DNA of 64,000 nucleotides from Parafannyhessea umbonata (GTDB lineage Bacteria; Actinomycetota; Coriobacteriia; Coriobacteriales; Atopobiaceae): NCBI RefSeq assembly GCF_012844235.1, contig NZ_JABAGR010000005.1, positions 62,001 through 126,000 of the forward strand, written 5' to 3'. Within the stretch, counting starts at the first letter, position 1. Every line of letters begins with the position of its first letter. This document shows positions 34,043-42,263 of the stretch, piece after piece. A program made the position numbers and the translations under genes. The notes beneath the pieces were generated by a model, which saw only the letters and a program-made list of their open reading frames with translations, did no database searches and was not told the origin of the DNA.

Positions 34043-35079
34043 CACGCCTCGACCCCGCTCTCGTCGAGGTCCTGGCAGATGGCCTCTCGGATGACGCGGA
34101 TGCGACGCATGGCGTCGTCGAACTGCGCCGGCGTGAGCGCCTGGGCGCCGTCGGACCACGCCTGGGACGGGTTGTCGTGCACCTCGATCTCGAGGCCGTC
34201 CGCGCCGGCGGCCGTCGCGGCGTACGCGGCGGGGCGCACGTAGCGCGTGTAGCCGGTCGAGTGGCTGGGGTCGCCGATGATGGGCAGGTGCGACAGGTGG
34301 TGCACCACGGGGATCGCGTTCACGTCGAACGTGTTGCGCGTGCGGGTCTCGAACGTGCGGATGCCGCGCTCGCACAGGATGACGTTGGGGTTGCCCTCGC
34401 TCATGATGTACTCCGCGCCCATGAGGAGCTCGTCGATGGTCTCGGACATGCCGCGCTTCAGGAGCACCGGGGTGCGGGTCTTGCCGACCTCGCGCAGGAG
34501 CGGGAAGTTCTGGGCGTTGCGCGCGCCGATCTGCATGACGTCGATCCCCTTGTCCAGGAAGAGCTGGACGTCGCGGGGGTCCATGACCTCCGTGACGACG
34601 GGCATGTCGAGCTCCGCGGACGCCTCGAGCAGGATGTCGAGGCCCTTCTCGCCCATGCCCTGGTACGAGTACGGGCTGGTGCGGGGCTTGTACGCGCCGC
34701 CGCGCAACATCGTGGCACCGGAGCGCTTCACGGCTCGGGCGATGTCGATGAGGCCCTTGCCCTCGACGGAGCACGGGCCGGCGATGACCTGGAAGTTGCC
34801 GCCGCCCAGAAGCACGCCGTGGCCGCAGTCGACGACGGTGTCCTCGGGGTGGAACTTGCGGTTCGCCTTCTTGAACGGCTCGGAGACGCGCCTGACCTGG
34901 TCGATGATGTCCATGGACTCCAGCAGGAACGGGTCGATCTGCGTGGTGTCGCCGATGATGCCGACGATGGTCTCGTTCTCGCCCTTCGAGACGTTGGTCT
35001 TGAAGCCGCGGTCCTCGATCCACTTGACGAAGTGGCTCAGCTGCTCTGGCGTGGCCGAGTCCTTAACGATTGCGATCAT
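34042..35079 (-). CDS. aroF: 3-deoxy-7-phosphoheptulonate synthase (DAHP synthase)
   Basis: A 345-residue type I-beta DAHP synthase that condenses PEP with erythrose 4-phosphate, the committing step. An N-terminal ferredoxin-like regulatory domain spans residues 1-70 (MIAIVKDSATPEQLSHF). The barrel shows IAGPCSVEG, RGGAYKPRTSPYSYQG, QIGARNAQNFPLL, LLKRGM and GDPSHSTG. The start ATG 35079 is favoured over ATG 35085 by the spacing to GAAAGG. It is the first gene of the operon. An imperfect inverted repeat at 35128-35154 lies upstream. Confidence 0.95.
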   Translation of the reverse strand: MIAIVKDSATPEQLSHFVKWIEDRGFKTNVSKGENETIVGIIGDTTQIDPFLLESMDIIDQVRRVSEPFKKANRKFHPEDTVVDCGHGVLLGGGNFQVIAGPCSVEGKGLIDIARAVKRSGATMLRGGAYKPRTSPYSYQGMGEKGLDILLEASAELDMPVVTEVMDPRDVQLFLDKGIDVMQIGARNAQNFPLLREVGKTRTPVLLKRGMSETIDELLMGAEYIMSEGNPNVILCERGIRTFETRTRNTFDVNAIPVVHHLSHLPIIGDPSHSTGYTRYVRPAAYAATAAGADGLEIEVHDNPSQAWSDGAQALTPAQFDDAMRRIRVIREAICQDLDESGVEA

Positions 35080-35127
35080 GTGCATACCTTTCGTGCGCCG
35101 ACGCATGCGTGCGGACGCAGTAGCTTT

Positions 35128-35154
35128 CCATACGTTGACGATGCTAACGCATGG
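35128..35154. promoter_or_regulatory. Inverted repeat upstream of the aro operon
   Basis: CCATACGTT (35128-35136) and AACGCATGG (35146-35154) pair at 8 of 9 positions, with a 9-base spacer. The element lies 49 bases upstream of the first aro gene and could be an operator or leader hairpin. No regulator family could be assigned. Confidence 0.4.
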
Positions 35155-35192
35155 TATTTGGTATGTAGCGCGTCGGTATTCAAAGCGTTACG

Positions 35193-35216
35193 AAAAAAGG
35201 ACGCCCGAAGGCGTCC
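35193..35216 (-). terminator. Terminator of the tRNA-Arg gene
   Basis: On the minus strand the perfect stem GGACGCC-TTCG-GGCGTCC is followed by TTTTTT. It lies 13 bases after the CCA end of the tRNA and should insulate it from the aro operon. Confidence 0.9.
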
Positions 35217-35228
35217 CTCGTCACGCGA

Positions 35229-35305
35229 TGGTGACCCCAGTGGGGCTCGAACCCACGACCTTTCGCTCCGGAGGCGAACGCTCTGATCCACTGAGCTATG
35301 GGGCC
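35229..35305 (-). tRNA. tRNA-Arg (anticodon CCG)
   Basis: A complete 77-base cloverleaf on the minus strand. The acceptor stem GGCCCCA pairs with TGGGGTC (one G-T), followed by discriminator A and encoded CCA. The anticodon stem TTCGC/GCGAA holds the loop CTCCGGA, giving anticodon CCG, which reads CGG arginine codons. The T-arm reads GTGGGTTCGAGCCCCAC. It lies divergent from the P-type ATPase gene and just upstream of the aro operon, with a strong terminator between. Confidence 0.95.
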
Positions 35306-35444
35306 AAAAAGAGATGTTACTACAAGTTCGCCGGAATGTCTTGCGGGGAGTGCGGGCGCGTTTTGAAATCGGGTAGACTGAGGTGACTGGCTTGACGGCA
35401 TGCGCGGCGGAAGCCGCGGGACGAGGCAGCGGCGGAGGTGTTTC

Positions 35445-37835
35445 TTGGAGCGAGGCGACGGAGGCACGTGTCTGGGCGAGGGCGAGCGCGCGACGCTTGG
35501 CCTTACGGACGAGCAGGTCGCGCAGCGCGTGCGCGCCGGGCAGGTGAACGCGAACGCGGACGTGAAGACGAAGTCCGTGTGGCAGATACTTCGCGAGCAC
35601 ACGTTCACGCTGTTCAACGCCGTGAACGTCGCGATGGCGGCCCTGGTGGTCTCCACGGGCTCCTACAAGAACGTCGCGTTCATGGCCGTGGTCGCGAGCA
35701 ACCTCGTCATCGGCGTGTTCCAGGAGATCCGCGCGAAGCGCAAGGTGGACCGGCTGTCAATCCTGACCGCGAAGGACGTGTGCGTGCTGCGCGCGGGCGA
35801 GAAGCGCCACGTGCCGGTGTCGGCGGTCGTGCGGGACGACGTGGTGCTACTTGCCCACGGCGACCAGGTGCCGGCGGACGGCGTGGTGCTGAGGGGCAGC
35901 CCGCGCATGGACGAGAGCCTGCTGACGGGCGAGAGCAACGCCATAGAGAAGTCCGTGGGCGACGAGGTGCTATCGGGATCGTTCGTGGACTCCGGGGCGT
36001 TTGCGTACCGCGTGACGCGCGTGGGACGCGACGCGTACGCGGCGAAGCTCAACGCTGAGGCGAAGTACGTGAAGCGGGTGCGCTCCGAGATACTCTCCAC
36101 GCTGTCCGCGATCATACGGCTTGGCACCATCGCGCTCATACCGCTTGGCGCGGGGCTGTTTGTCCGCATCATCCTCATGGGCCGCTACGGCTACGACGAC
36201 GCGGTGCTGCAGACCGTCGCGGCCGTGGTGGGCATGATCCCGCAGGGGCTGGTGCTCCTGACGTCGAGCGTGCTTGCCATCGCGACGACGAGGCTCGCGT
36301 CGAAGAGCGTGCTGGTGCAGCAGTCGTACTGCGTCGAGACGCTCGCGCGCGTGGACGTGCTGTGCCTGGACAAGACGGGCACCATCACGACGGGCGCCAT
36401 GGAGGTGGCGGAGGTGCGCGGCGACGCGGCGCGGGCCGCGGTCACGATCGCGGCCGCGAACGAGGCGGACGCGAACGAGACGGCGCGCGCGATCCTGGAG
36501 TACGGCAGGGCGCGGGGCGTTGAGGCGCTCGCGGTGACGAGGGCCGTGCCCTTCTCGTCCAGGACGAAGTGCTCCGGCTGCGTCACGGCCGACGGGACGG
36601 CGCTGGTGATGGGCGCGGCGCAGTTTGTGATGGGCGCCGCGTTTGGGCAGGTGGAGGACGAGGTGCGCTCGTTTTCGGGCCTCATGCGCGTGCTGGTGGT
36701 CGCGCGCGTGGACGGCTTTGCGCGGGACGGCTCCGCGGTGGGGACCCCGCGCGTGCTGGGGTTCTTGGGCATACGCGACCAGATCCGCCCGACGGCCGCC
36801 CAGACGATGCGCTACTTTCGCGAGCAGGGCGTGGACATCCGCGTCATATCCGGCGACGACCCGCGCACGGCGTCGAGCATCGCGGCGGCCGTGGGGGTGC
36901 CGGGGGCCGAGAGGTGCGTGGACGCCTCGACCCTGAAGACGGACGCGGACGTGGCGGACGCCGTGGAGAAGTGCCGCGTGTTCGGCCGCGTCACGCCCCA
37001 CATGAAGCGGCGCCTGGTGCGCACGCTGCGCGAGGCGGGCCATGTGGTCGCCATGACGGGCGACGGCGTGAACGACGTGCTCGCCCTGAAGGACGCGGAC
37101 TGCTCAGTCGCCATGGCGTCGGGCTCGGCCGCGGCCAGGAACGTGGCCGAGATCGTGCTTGTGGACAACGACTTCGCGCACCTTCCGGAGGTGGTGGCGG
37201 AGGGCCGGCGCTCCATCAACAACCTGCAGCGCTCGGCGTCGCTCTTCCTCATGAAGACCGTGTACTCCGCCGTGCTCGCGCTCGTGTGCATCGTGCTGCC
37301 GCCGTACCCGTTCATCCCCGTGCAGATGTCTCTGGTGTCCACGGCGATCATCGGCGCGCCGTCGTTCTTGCTGGCGCTTGAGCCCAACCACGAGCGCGTG
37401 CGGGGCAGGTTCCTCACGAACGTGCTCTCGCGCTCGCTGCCGGCGTCCGTCGCGATCATCCTCGCGATAGTCGCCTCCATCGCGGCGTCGAAGCTCATGG
37501 GCTGGTCGGACGGCGTCATGTCGACGGTCTGCATGTTCCAGATGTTCGCCGTCGGCATCGCGCTCATCTACAGGATCTCGCGGCCGCTCAACCCCATGCG
37601 CGTGGGCGTCATCTGCGTGGTGGTTGCCATCGTGGTCGCGGGAACGACGGCGGGGGCCGGGTTCTTCTCGGTCGTTTCGCCTACGTTTAATTCTGCCGTC
37701 ACGTCCGTCGCGATAGCGGCGGTGGCGATAGTCTTGTTCAACAGGTTGTACGACGAATCCGTTGCGGAGGCCGGCCCCAGGGGCCTCGTCGGGTTCCTCA
37801 TAAGGAAGTTGGAGGCGCTTGATGACAGTGAGTAA
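35445..37835 (+). CDS. P-type cation-transporting ATPase (HAD-IC, CtpE-like)
   Basis: A 796-residue ion-pumping ATPase. TGES is at 161-164, the phosphorylated Asp309 lies in DKTGT, and TGDGVND is near 540. The membrane segment before DKTGT reads IPQGLVLLT, resembling mycobacterial CtpE, a calcium pump, rather than heavy-metal pumps with CPC. No N-terminal metal-binding domain is present. About eight to ten membrane segments are predicted. The TTG at 35445 is preferred because GGAGG sits 6 bases upstream; ATG 35400 is an in-frame alternative. It overlaps aconitase by 14 bases. The transported ion is uncertain. Confidence 0.85.
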   Translation: MERGDGGTCLGEGERATLGLTDEQVAQRVRAGQVNANADVKTKSVWQILREHTFTLFNAVNVAMAALVVSTGSYKNVAFMAVVASNLVIGVFQEIRAKRKVDRLSILTAKDVCVLRAGEKRHVPVSAVVRDDVVLLAHGDQVPADGVVLRGSPRMDESLLTGESNAIEKSVGDEVLSGSFVDSGAFAYRVTRVGRDAYAAKLNAEAKYVKRVRSEILSTLSAIIRLGTIALIPLGAGLFVRIILMGRYGYDDAVLQTVAAVVGMIPQGLVLLTSSVLAIATTRLASKSVLVQQSYCVETLARVDVLCLDKTGTITTGAMEVAEVRGDAARAAVTIAAANEADANETARAILEYGRARGVEALAVTRAVPFSSRTKCSGCVTADGTALVMGAAQFVMGAAFGQVEDEVRSFSGLMRVLVVARVDGFARDGSAVGTPRVLGFLGIRDQIRPTAAQTMRYFREQGVDIRVISGDDPRTASSIAAAVGVPGAERCVDASTLKTDADVADAVEKCRVFGRVTPHMKRRLVRTLREAGHVVAMTGDGVNDVLALKDADCSVAMASGSAAARNVAEIVLVDNDFAHLPEVVAEGRRSINNLQRSASLFLMKTVYSAVLALVCIVLPPYPFIPVQMSLVSTAIIGAPSFLLALEPNHERVRGRFLTNVLSRSLPASVAIILAIVASIAASKLMGWSDGVMSTVCMFQMFAVGIALIYRISRPLNPMRVGVICVVVAIVVAGTTAGAGFFSVVSPTFNSAVTSVAIAAVAIVLFNRLYDESVAEAGPRGLVGFLIRKLEALDDSE

Positions 37836-40503
37836 AGAGTTCGAGGCCGCCGTCAGGGCTGCCAGGCACCCCAAGACGCTCGAGGCCGCGGGCACCGGGT
37901 ATGCGGTGTACGACGTGTCCGGCGTGCCGGGCGCGGACAGGCTGCCCAGGGCGCTCGTGGTGCTGCTCGAGAACTGCGTGCGCCGAGCCGCCACGGACGA
38001 GGAGGCCGTCGAGCTCGCGAGCCGCGTGGTCGAGGCCGGCCTTGCCGGCGAGCAGGGCCGCGAGATCCAGTTCATGCCGTCGCGCGTGCTGTTCCAGGAC
38101 TTCACGGGCGTGCCCGTCTTCGTGGACTTCGCGGCCATGCGCGACGCCATGGTCGAGCGCGGCGGCGACCCGTCCAAGGTGAGCCCGCGCATCCCGTGCA
38201 CGCTCGTCGTGGACCACTCCGTCATCGCGGACGTGACGGGGACCGAGGACGCCGCCCTCCAGAACCAGCGCAAGGAGGCCCAGCGCAACCGCGAGCGCTT
38301 CGCGTTCCTCAAGTGGGCGGCGAACTCCTTCGACAACGTGCGCATCGTGCCGCCCGGGGAGGGCATCTGCCACCAGCTGAACATGGAGCGTTTCAGCCAG
38401 GTCGTGGGGACGGACGCGCTCGCCGCGGGCGATGAGCCCGTCGCGTGCTTCGACACGCTCGTGGGCACGGACTCCCACACGACGACGGCGAACGGCCTCG
38501 GCGTGCTCGGCTGGGGCGTCGGCGGCATAGAGGCGGAGGCCGCGGCCCTCGGGCAGCCCATCTCGATGCTCGTGCCGCCCGTCGTGTCGCTCAGGCTCAC
38601 GGGAAGGCTGCGCGACGGCGCAAGCGGCATGGACCTCGCGCTCACCGTGGCGCAGCTCCTGCGCGCGGAGGGCGTCGTCGGCACGCTCGTCGAGGTCACG
38701 GGCGACGGCGTCCAGACGCTCACCGCGACGCAGCGCGCGTGCGTCGCGAACATGACGCCGGAGTACGGCGCCACGACGACGCTGTTCCCCGTGGACGAGC
38801 GCTCCGTCGAGTACCTGCGCCTCACGGGCAGGAGCGACGCCCAGGTCGAGCTCATCCGCTCCTACCTCGGCATGCAGGGCGTCTTTGGCCAGACGCGCGG
38901 CCGCACGTACGCGCGCGAGGTCACGCTCGACCTCGCGACCGTCGAGCCCAGCCTCGCCGGTCCGTCGCGCCCGCACGACCGCGTGACGCCCGCCGGCCTG
39001 CCAGAGCGCTTCTCTAAGGGGCTCGCGGCGCACGGCGTGAAGGACCCGGCCGCCCGCTTCGACGTGGCGCTGGGCGAGAAGAGCGTGAGCCTGGGCCACG
39101 GCGCCATCGCGATCGCGGCCATCACCAGCTGCACCACGGCGACGGACCCCGCGATGATGGTGGGCGCGGGCATCCTGGCGAAGAAGGCCGTCGAGCGCGG
39201 CCTTGCGCCGAAGCCCTGGGTCAAGAAGGTGCTGGCGCCGGGCTCGCGCGTGACGTCGCTCATGCTCGAGCGCGCGGGGCTGACGGGCGCCCTCAGGAAG
39301 CTCGGCTTCTACACCTGCGGATTCGGCTGCATGAGCTGCATCGGAAACTCGGGCGACATACCGGAGTCGCTGAAGGAGCTCTCTTCGAGCATGGAGCTCA
39401 CGAGCGTGCTTTCCGGCAACCGCAACTTCGAGGGCCGCATCTCGCCGTACGTGAGCCAGAACTACCTCATGCAGCCGGCGCTCGTCGTGGCGTACTCGCT
39501 CGTCGGCACGGTCGACGTCGACCTCGCGCACGAGGCGGTCGGCGTGGGCGCCGACGGAAGCGAGGTCATGCTGAGGGACATCATGCCCACGAACGAGGAG
39601 ATCGCGGCCGTGCTGGACGAGGTCCTCACCCCGGAGCTCTTCGCGGAGGGCTCGCGCGGGCTGTTCGAGGGCTCGAGCGTGTGGCGCGACATCGACGCGG
39701 GCTCGAGCGACACGTTCGACTGGGACGAGGACTCCACCTACGTGCGGAGGGCCCCGTACTTCGACGACGCCGTGCACCGCGACGTCGTGGAGGTGCGCGG
39801 GGCGCGGGCGCTCGCCCTTCTCGGCGACTTCGTGACGACGGACCACATATCGCCCGCGGGCGCGATCGCGCCGGACTCGCCGGCTGCCCGCTACCTGCGC
39901 GAGCACGGAGTCAGGCCCGAGGACTTCAACACGTACGGCAGCCGTCGCGGCAACCACGAGGTCATGATGCGCGGCACGTTCGCGAACGTGAAGCTCTCGA
40001 ACGCGCTCGCTGACGGGCGCAAGGGCGGTTGGACCCGCGACTTCGTCGACGGGAAGGTCAAGAGCATCTTCGACGCGTCCGTGGACTACGCGGAGCACAA
40101 GATCCCGCTCGTCGTGGTGGCCGGCAAGCTGTACGGCTCGGGCTCGAGCCGCGACTGGGCGGGGAAGGGCCCGGCGCTCCTGGGCGTGCGCGCCGTCATC
40201 GCGCAGAGCTTCGAGCGCATCCACCGCTCGAACCTGGTACAGATGGGCGTGCTTCCCCTGCAGCTCAGGGACGGCGAGAGCGCGGAGACCCTCGGGCTCG
40301 ACGGGACGGAGACGTTCGACGTGTCGCCCGTGGACGTGAGCGACGGGCTGCCTGCGGATCGCACGGCGACCGTCACCGCGACGAAGGCGGACGGCACGAA
40401 GATTGTGTTCGAGTGCGTCGTGAGGGTGGACACGCCGATGGAGGGGGACTATCTTTCATCGGGCGGCATCCTGCCCTACGTGCTGGACGAGCTCGCGGAG
40501 TAG
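37822..40503 (+). CDS. acnA: Aconitate hydratase A
   Basis: An 893-residue [4Fe-4S] enzyme that interconverts citrate and isocitrate. The cluster cysteines are Cys437 in TSCTTATDP and Cys503 and Cys506 in GFGCMSCIGNSG. HQLNMERFSQVV and VGTDSHTT, with the swivel domain carrying GSGSSRDWAGKGP near the end, complete the family pattern. GGAGG lies 6 bases before ATG 37822. The start lies within the end of the ATPase gene, so translation may be coupled. It probably serves glutamate synthesis in a fermenter without a full citrate cycle. Confidence 0.96.
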   Translation: MTVSKEFEAAVRAARHPKTLEAAGTGYAVYDVSGVPGADRLPRALVVLLENCVRRAATDEEAVELASRVVEAGLAGEQGREIQFMPSRVLFQDFTGVPVFVDFAAMRDAMVERGGDPSKVSPRIPCTLVVDHSVIADVTGTEDAALQNQRKEAQRNRERFAFLKWAANSFDNVRIVPPGEGICHQLNMERFSQVVGTDALAAGDEPVACFDTLVGTDSHTTTANGLGVLGWGVGGIEAEAAALGQPISMLVPPVVSLRLTGRLRDGASGMDLALTVAQLLRAEGVVGTLVEVTGDGVQTLTATQRACVANMTPEYGATTTLFPVDERSVEYLRLTGRSDAQVELIRSYLGMQGVFGQTRGRTYAREVTLDLATVEPSLAGPSRPHDRVTPAGLPERFSKGLAAHGVKDPAARFDVALGEKSVSLGHGAIAIAAITSCTTATDPAMMVGAGILAKKAVERGLAPKPWVKKVLAPGSRVTSLMLERAGLTGALRKLGFYTCGFGCMSCIGNSGDIPESLKELSSSMELTSVLSGNRNFEGRISPYVSQNYLMQPALVVAYSLVGTVDVDLAHEAVGVGADGSEVMLRDIMPTNEEIAAVLDEVLTPELFAEGSRGLFEGSSVWRDIDAGSSDTFDWDEDSTYVRRAPYFDDAVHRDVVEVRGARALALLGDFVTTDHISPAGAIAPDSPAARYLREHGVRPEDFNTYGSRRGNHEVMMRGTFANVKLSNALADGRKGGWTRDFVDGKVKSIFDASVDYAEHKIPLVVVAGKLYGSGSSRDWAGKGPALLGVRAVIAQSFERIHRSNLVQMGVLPLQLRDGESAETLGLDGTETFDVSPVDVSDGLPADRTATVTATKADGTKIVFECVVRVDTPMEGDYLSSGGILPYVLDELAE

Positions 40504-40581
40504 AATCGACCTCGCGGGGGTGCGGGCGTGCCCCCGCGAGGCGCTTGCGCCTTCGATCGATGCGACCTGGAGGTCGGTGTT

Positions 40582-41577
40582 GTGATTTGCCCTAACTGTG
40601 GATCAAACGTGCCAGACGGGCTTTCGAAGTGCCCAGCGTGCCACGCGGACATGGACCGCATCGTCGTAGAGCGCGACGCGGACGAGACGTGGTGCAAGAG
40701 CTGCGGATCCCTCGTCCCGAGGGGGGAGCTCGTGTGCCCGTGCTGCGGCATGCCGGTGGACTCCGGGGACGACCGAGACTTCGCGGAGCAGGCCATCGAG
40801 GCCGGAGACGCGACGGGCGACCTGTCGAGCGACAGCGAGCAGACGAACGTGATGCCCAGGATCGAGAGCGCCATACCCTCCGAGGACGACGACACGAGCA
40901 CGGTCGCGGAGCACGACCGTCTGCCGCGGGCGAAGGTCATGATCATCACGATGGCGACGGCCGTGGCGGCGGTGAGCGGCCTGGTGCTGCTTATCACGCA
41001 TCCCTGGAACCCCGGGGCGTTCGACGACAGGGCGAAGACGGACGCGAGCACGTCCATGGCGGGCTATCCCGGCGCGATCAAGGAGCTGAAGGGCCAGGAC
41101 AAGGACTCGAGCCAGAAGTCTGCGAAGAGCGGGGACGACGTCACCTACGAGGCCCTCACGAAGGCGTACAAGAAGCTCAAGACGCTCGAGAGCAAGGTCG
41201 ACGAGAACGAGGACCTGTTCAACGACGTCGCGTACTCCGGCTCCCAGGAGCAGAGGAACTCCGGCAAGAGCAAGGCCGAGGCGATATCCCTCGAGATAAG
41301 CAACCTCATTGGCGACATCAAGGACGTCGACGTCACGTCCGGCACGTACGCGGAGGACGAGAAGAACCTCCTCACGCTCGGCAACTACATGCGAAACAGG
41401 ATGGACGCCCTGTACGAGGCCTGGAAGCGCTCCGCGATGTCGGACAACCCGCAGACGGACAAGTCGCTCATAGAGGAGCCCCTGAAGGACGGCGGGGCAT
41501 CGGTCACGGCAAGCTACAAGAAGCTGTTCGAGGACAACTACGACGACTGGAAGCCGACGAAGAAAAGCTCCGAGTGA
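40582..41577 (+). CDS. Zinc-ribbon membrane protein, function unknown
   Basis: A 331-residue protein with two N-terminal zinc ribbons (CPNCGS ... CPAC at 3-19 and CKSCGS ... CPCCG at about 37-56). An acidic linker follows, then one membrane segment (MIITMATAVAAVSGLVLLI near 118-136). The C-terminal ~195 residues are charged, Lys/Asp-rich and probably extracytoplasmic. The GTG at 40582 has GGAGG 8 bases upstream. No known family is recognised. It sits upstream of a cyclophilin and a TPR membrane protein with a similar layout. Confidence 0.75.
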   Translation: MICPNCGSNVPDGLSKCPACHADMDRIVVERDADETWCKSCGSLVPRGELVCPCCGMPVDSGDDRDFAEQAIEAGDATGDLSSDSEQTNVMPRIESAIPSEDDDTSTVAEHDRLPRAKVMIITMATAVAAVSGLVLLITHPWNPGAFDDRAKTDASTSMAGYPGAIKELKGQDKDSSQKSAKSGDDVTYEALTKAYKKLKTLESKVDENEDLFNDVAYSGSQEQRNSGKSKAEAISLEISNLIGDIKDVDVTSGTYAEDEKNLLTLGNYMRNRMDALYEAWKRSAMSDNPQTDKSLIEEPLKDGGASVTASYKKLFEDNYDDWKPTKKSSE

Positions 41578-41684
41578 CGCATGCGTTCTGCCGAATATGT
41601 GAAACAATATCGCTGCTGCTAGAATTAACAGGATGAATAGGCTCAACACGAGCGAGAGCTCGACCGTTGTTTGAAGGGGGAGAC

Positions 41685-42233
41685 ATGGGATTCTTTTCCG
41701 AACCCGTCTACACGCCCGAGTACGAGGTGGCTGGCGACGAGGTCGCCGTGTTCGACACGAGCAAGGGAACCATCCGCGTAAGGCTCGATGGAGAGGGCGC
41801 CCCCATCCACGTCGCGAACTTCTGCGAGCTTGCGAGCGCAGGCTTCTATGATGGGCTGAAGTTCCACCGCTACGTCCCCGACTTCGTGATCCAGGGCGGC
41901 TGCCCGAACACGAGGGACATGACCCCCGAGCAGGTCGCCTCGGGCATGCCCGGGCCGGACGGCATGCCGTGCACGGGCGGTCCCGGCTATCGCATCAAGC
42001 ACGAGTACGACGTCAACCCCCGCAACAGCCACGTAGACGGCGCCCTCGCGATGGCGCGCTCCCAGAACCCGGACTCCGCCGGCTCCCAGTTCTACTTCTG
42101 CCTCGGCGCGCAGCACTTCCTCGACCCGAACTACACGGTGTTCGGAAACACGATCGAGGGGATGGACGTCATCTCGAAGCTGCGTGCGGGGGACCTCATC
42201 CGGTCCATCAGGATTGAGCACGCGCAGCGATAG
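41685..42233 (+). CDS. Cyclophilin-type peptidyl-prolyl cis-trans isomerase
   Basis: A 182-residue cytoplasmic cyclophilin. FHRYVPDFVIQGGCP carries the catalytic Arg and Phe region, followed by HVDGALAMARSQNPDSAGSQFYFCLG and NYTVFGNTIEGMDVI. It has no signal peptide. It isomerises proline peptide bonds and may help folding. The ATG at 41685 follows GGGGGAG. A short gap (30 bases) separates it from the TPR gene, so the two are likely co-transcribed. Confidence 0.92.
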   Translation: MGFFSEPVYTPEYEVAGDEVAVFDTSKGTIRVRLDGEGAPIHVANFCELASAGFYDGLKFHRYVPDFVIQGGCPNTRDMTPEQVASGMPGPDGMPCTGGPGYRIKHEYDVNPRNSHVDGALAMARSQNPDSAGSQFYFCLGAQHFLDPNYTVFGNTIEGMDVISKLRAGDLIRSIRIEHAQR

Positions 42234-42263
42234 AAGAACAGAAACACTCGACAGAGGATCATC

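Noticed and set aside
32088-35023. Long antisense or merged open frames across the aro operon
   Set aside because: GC-rich codons create long shadow frames; the family motifs fall in one frame per gene, with start and stop overlaps that define the real genes.
41597-41625. Promoter before the cyclophilin gene
   Set aside because: TAGAAT is a fair -10, but no acceptable -35 exists at the right distance.
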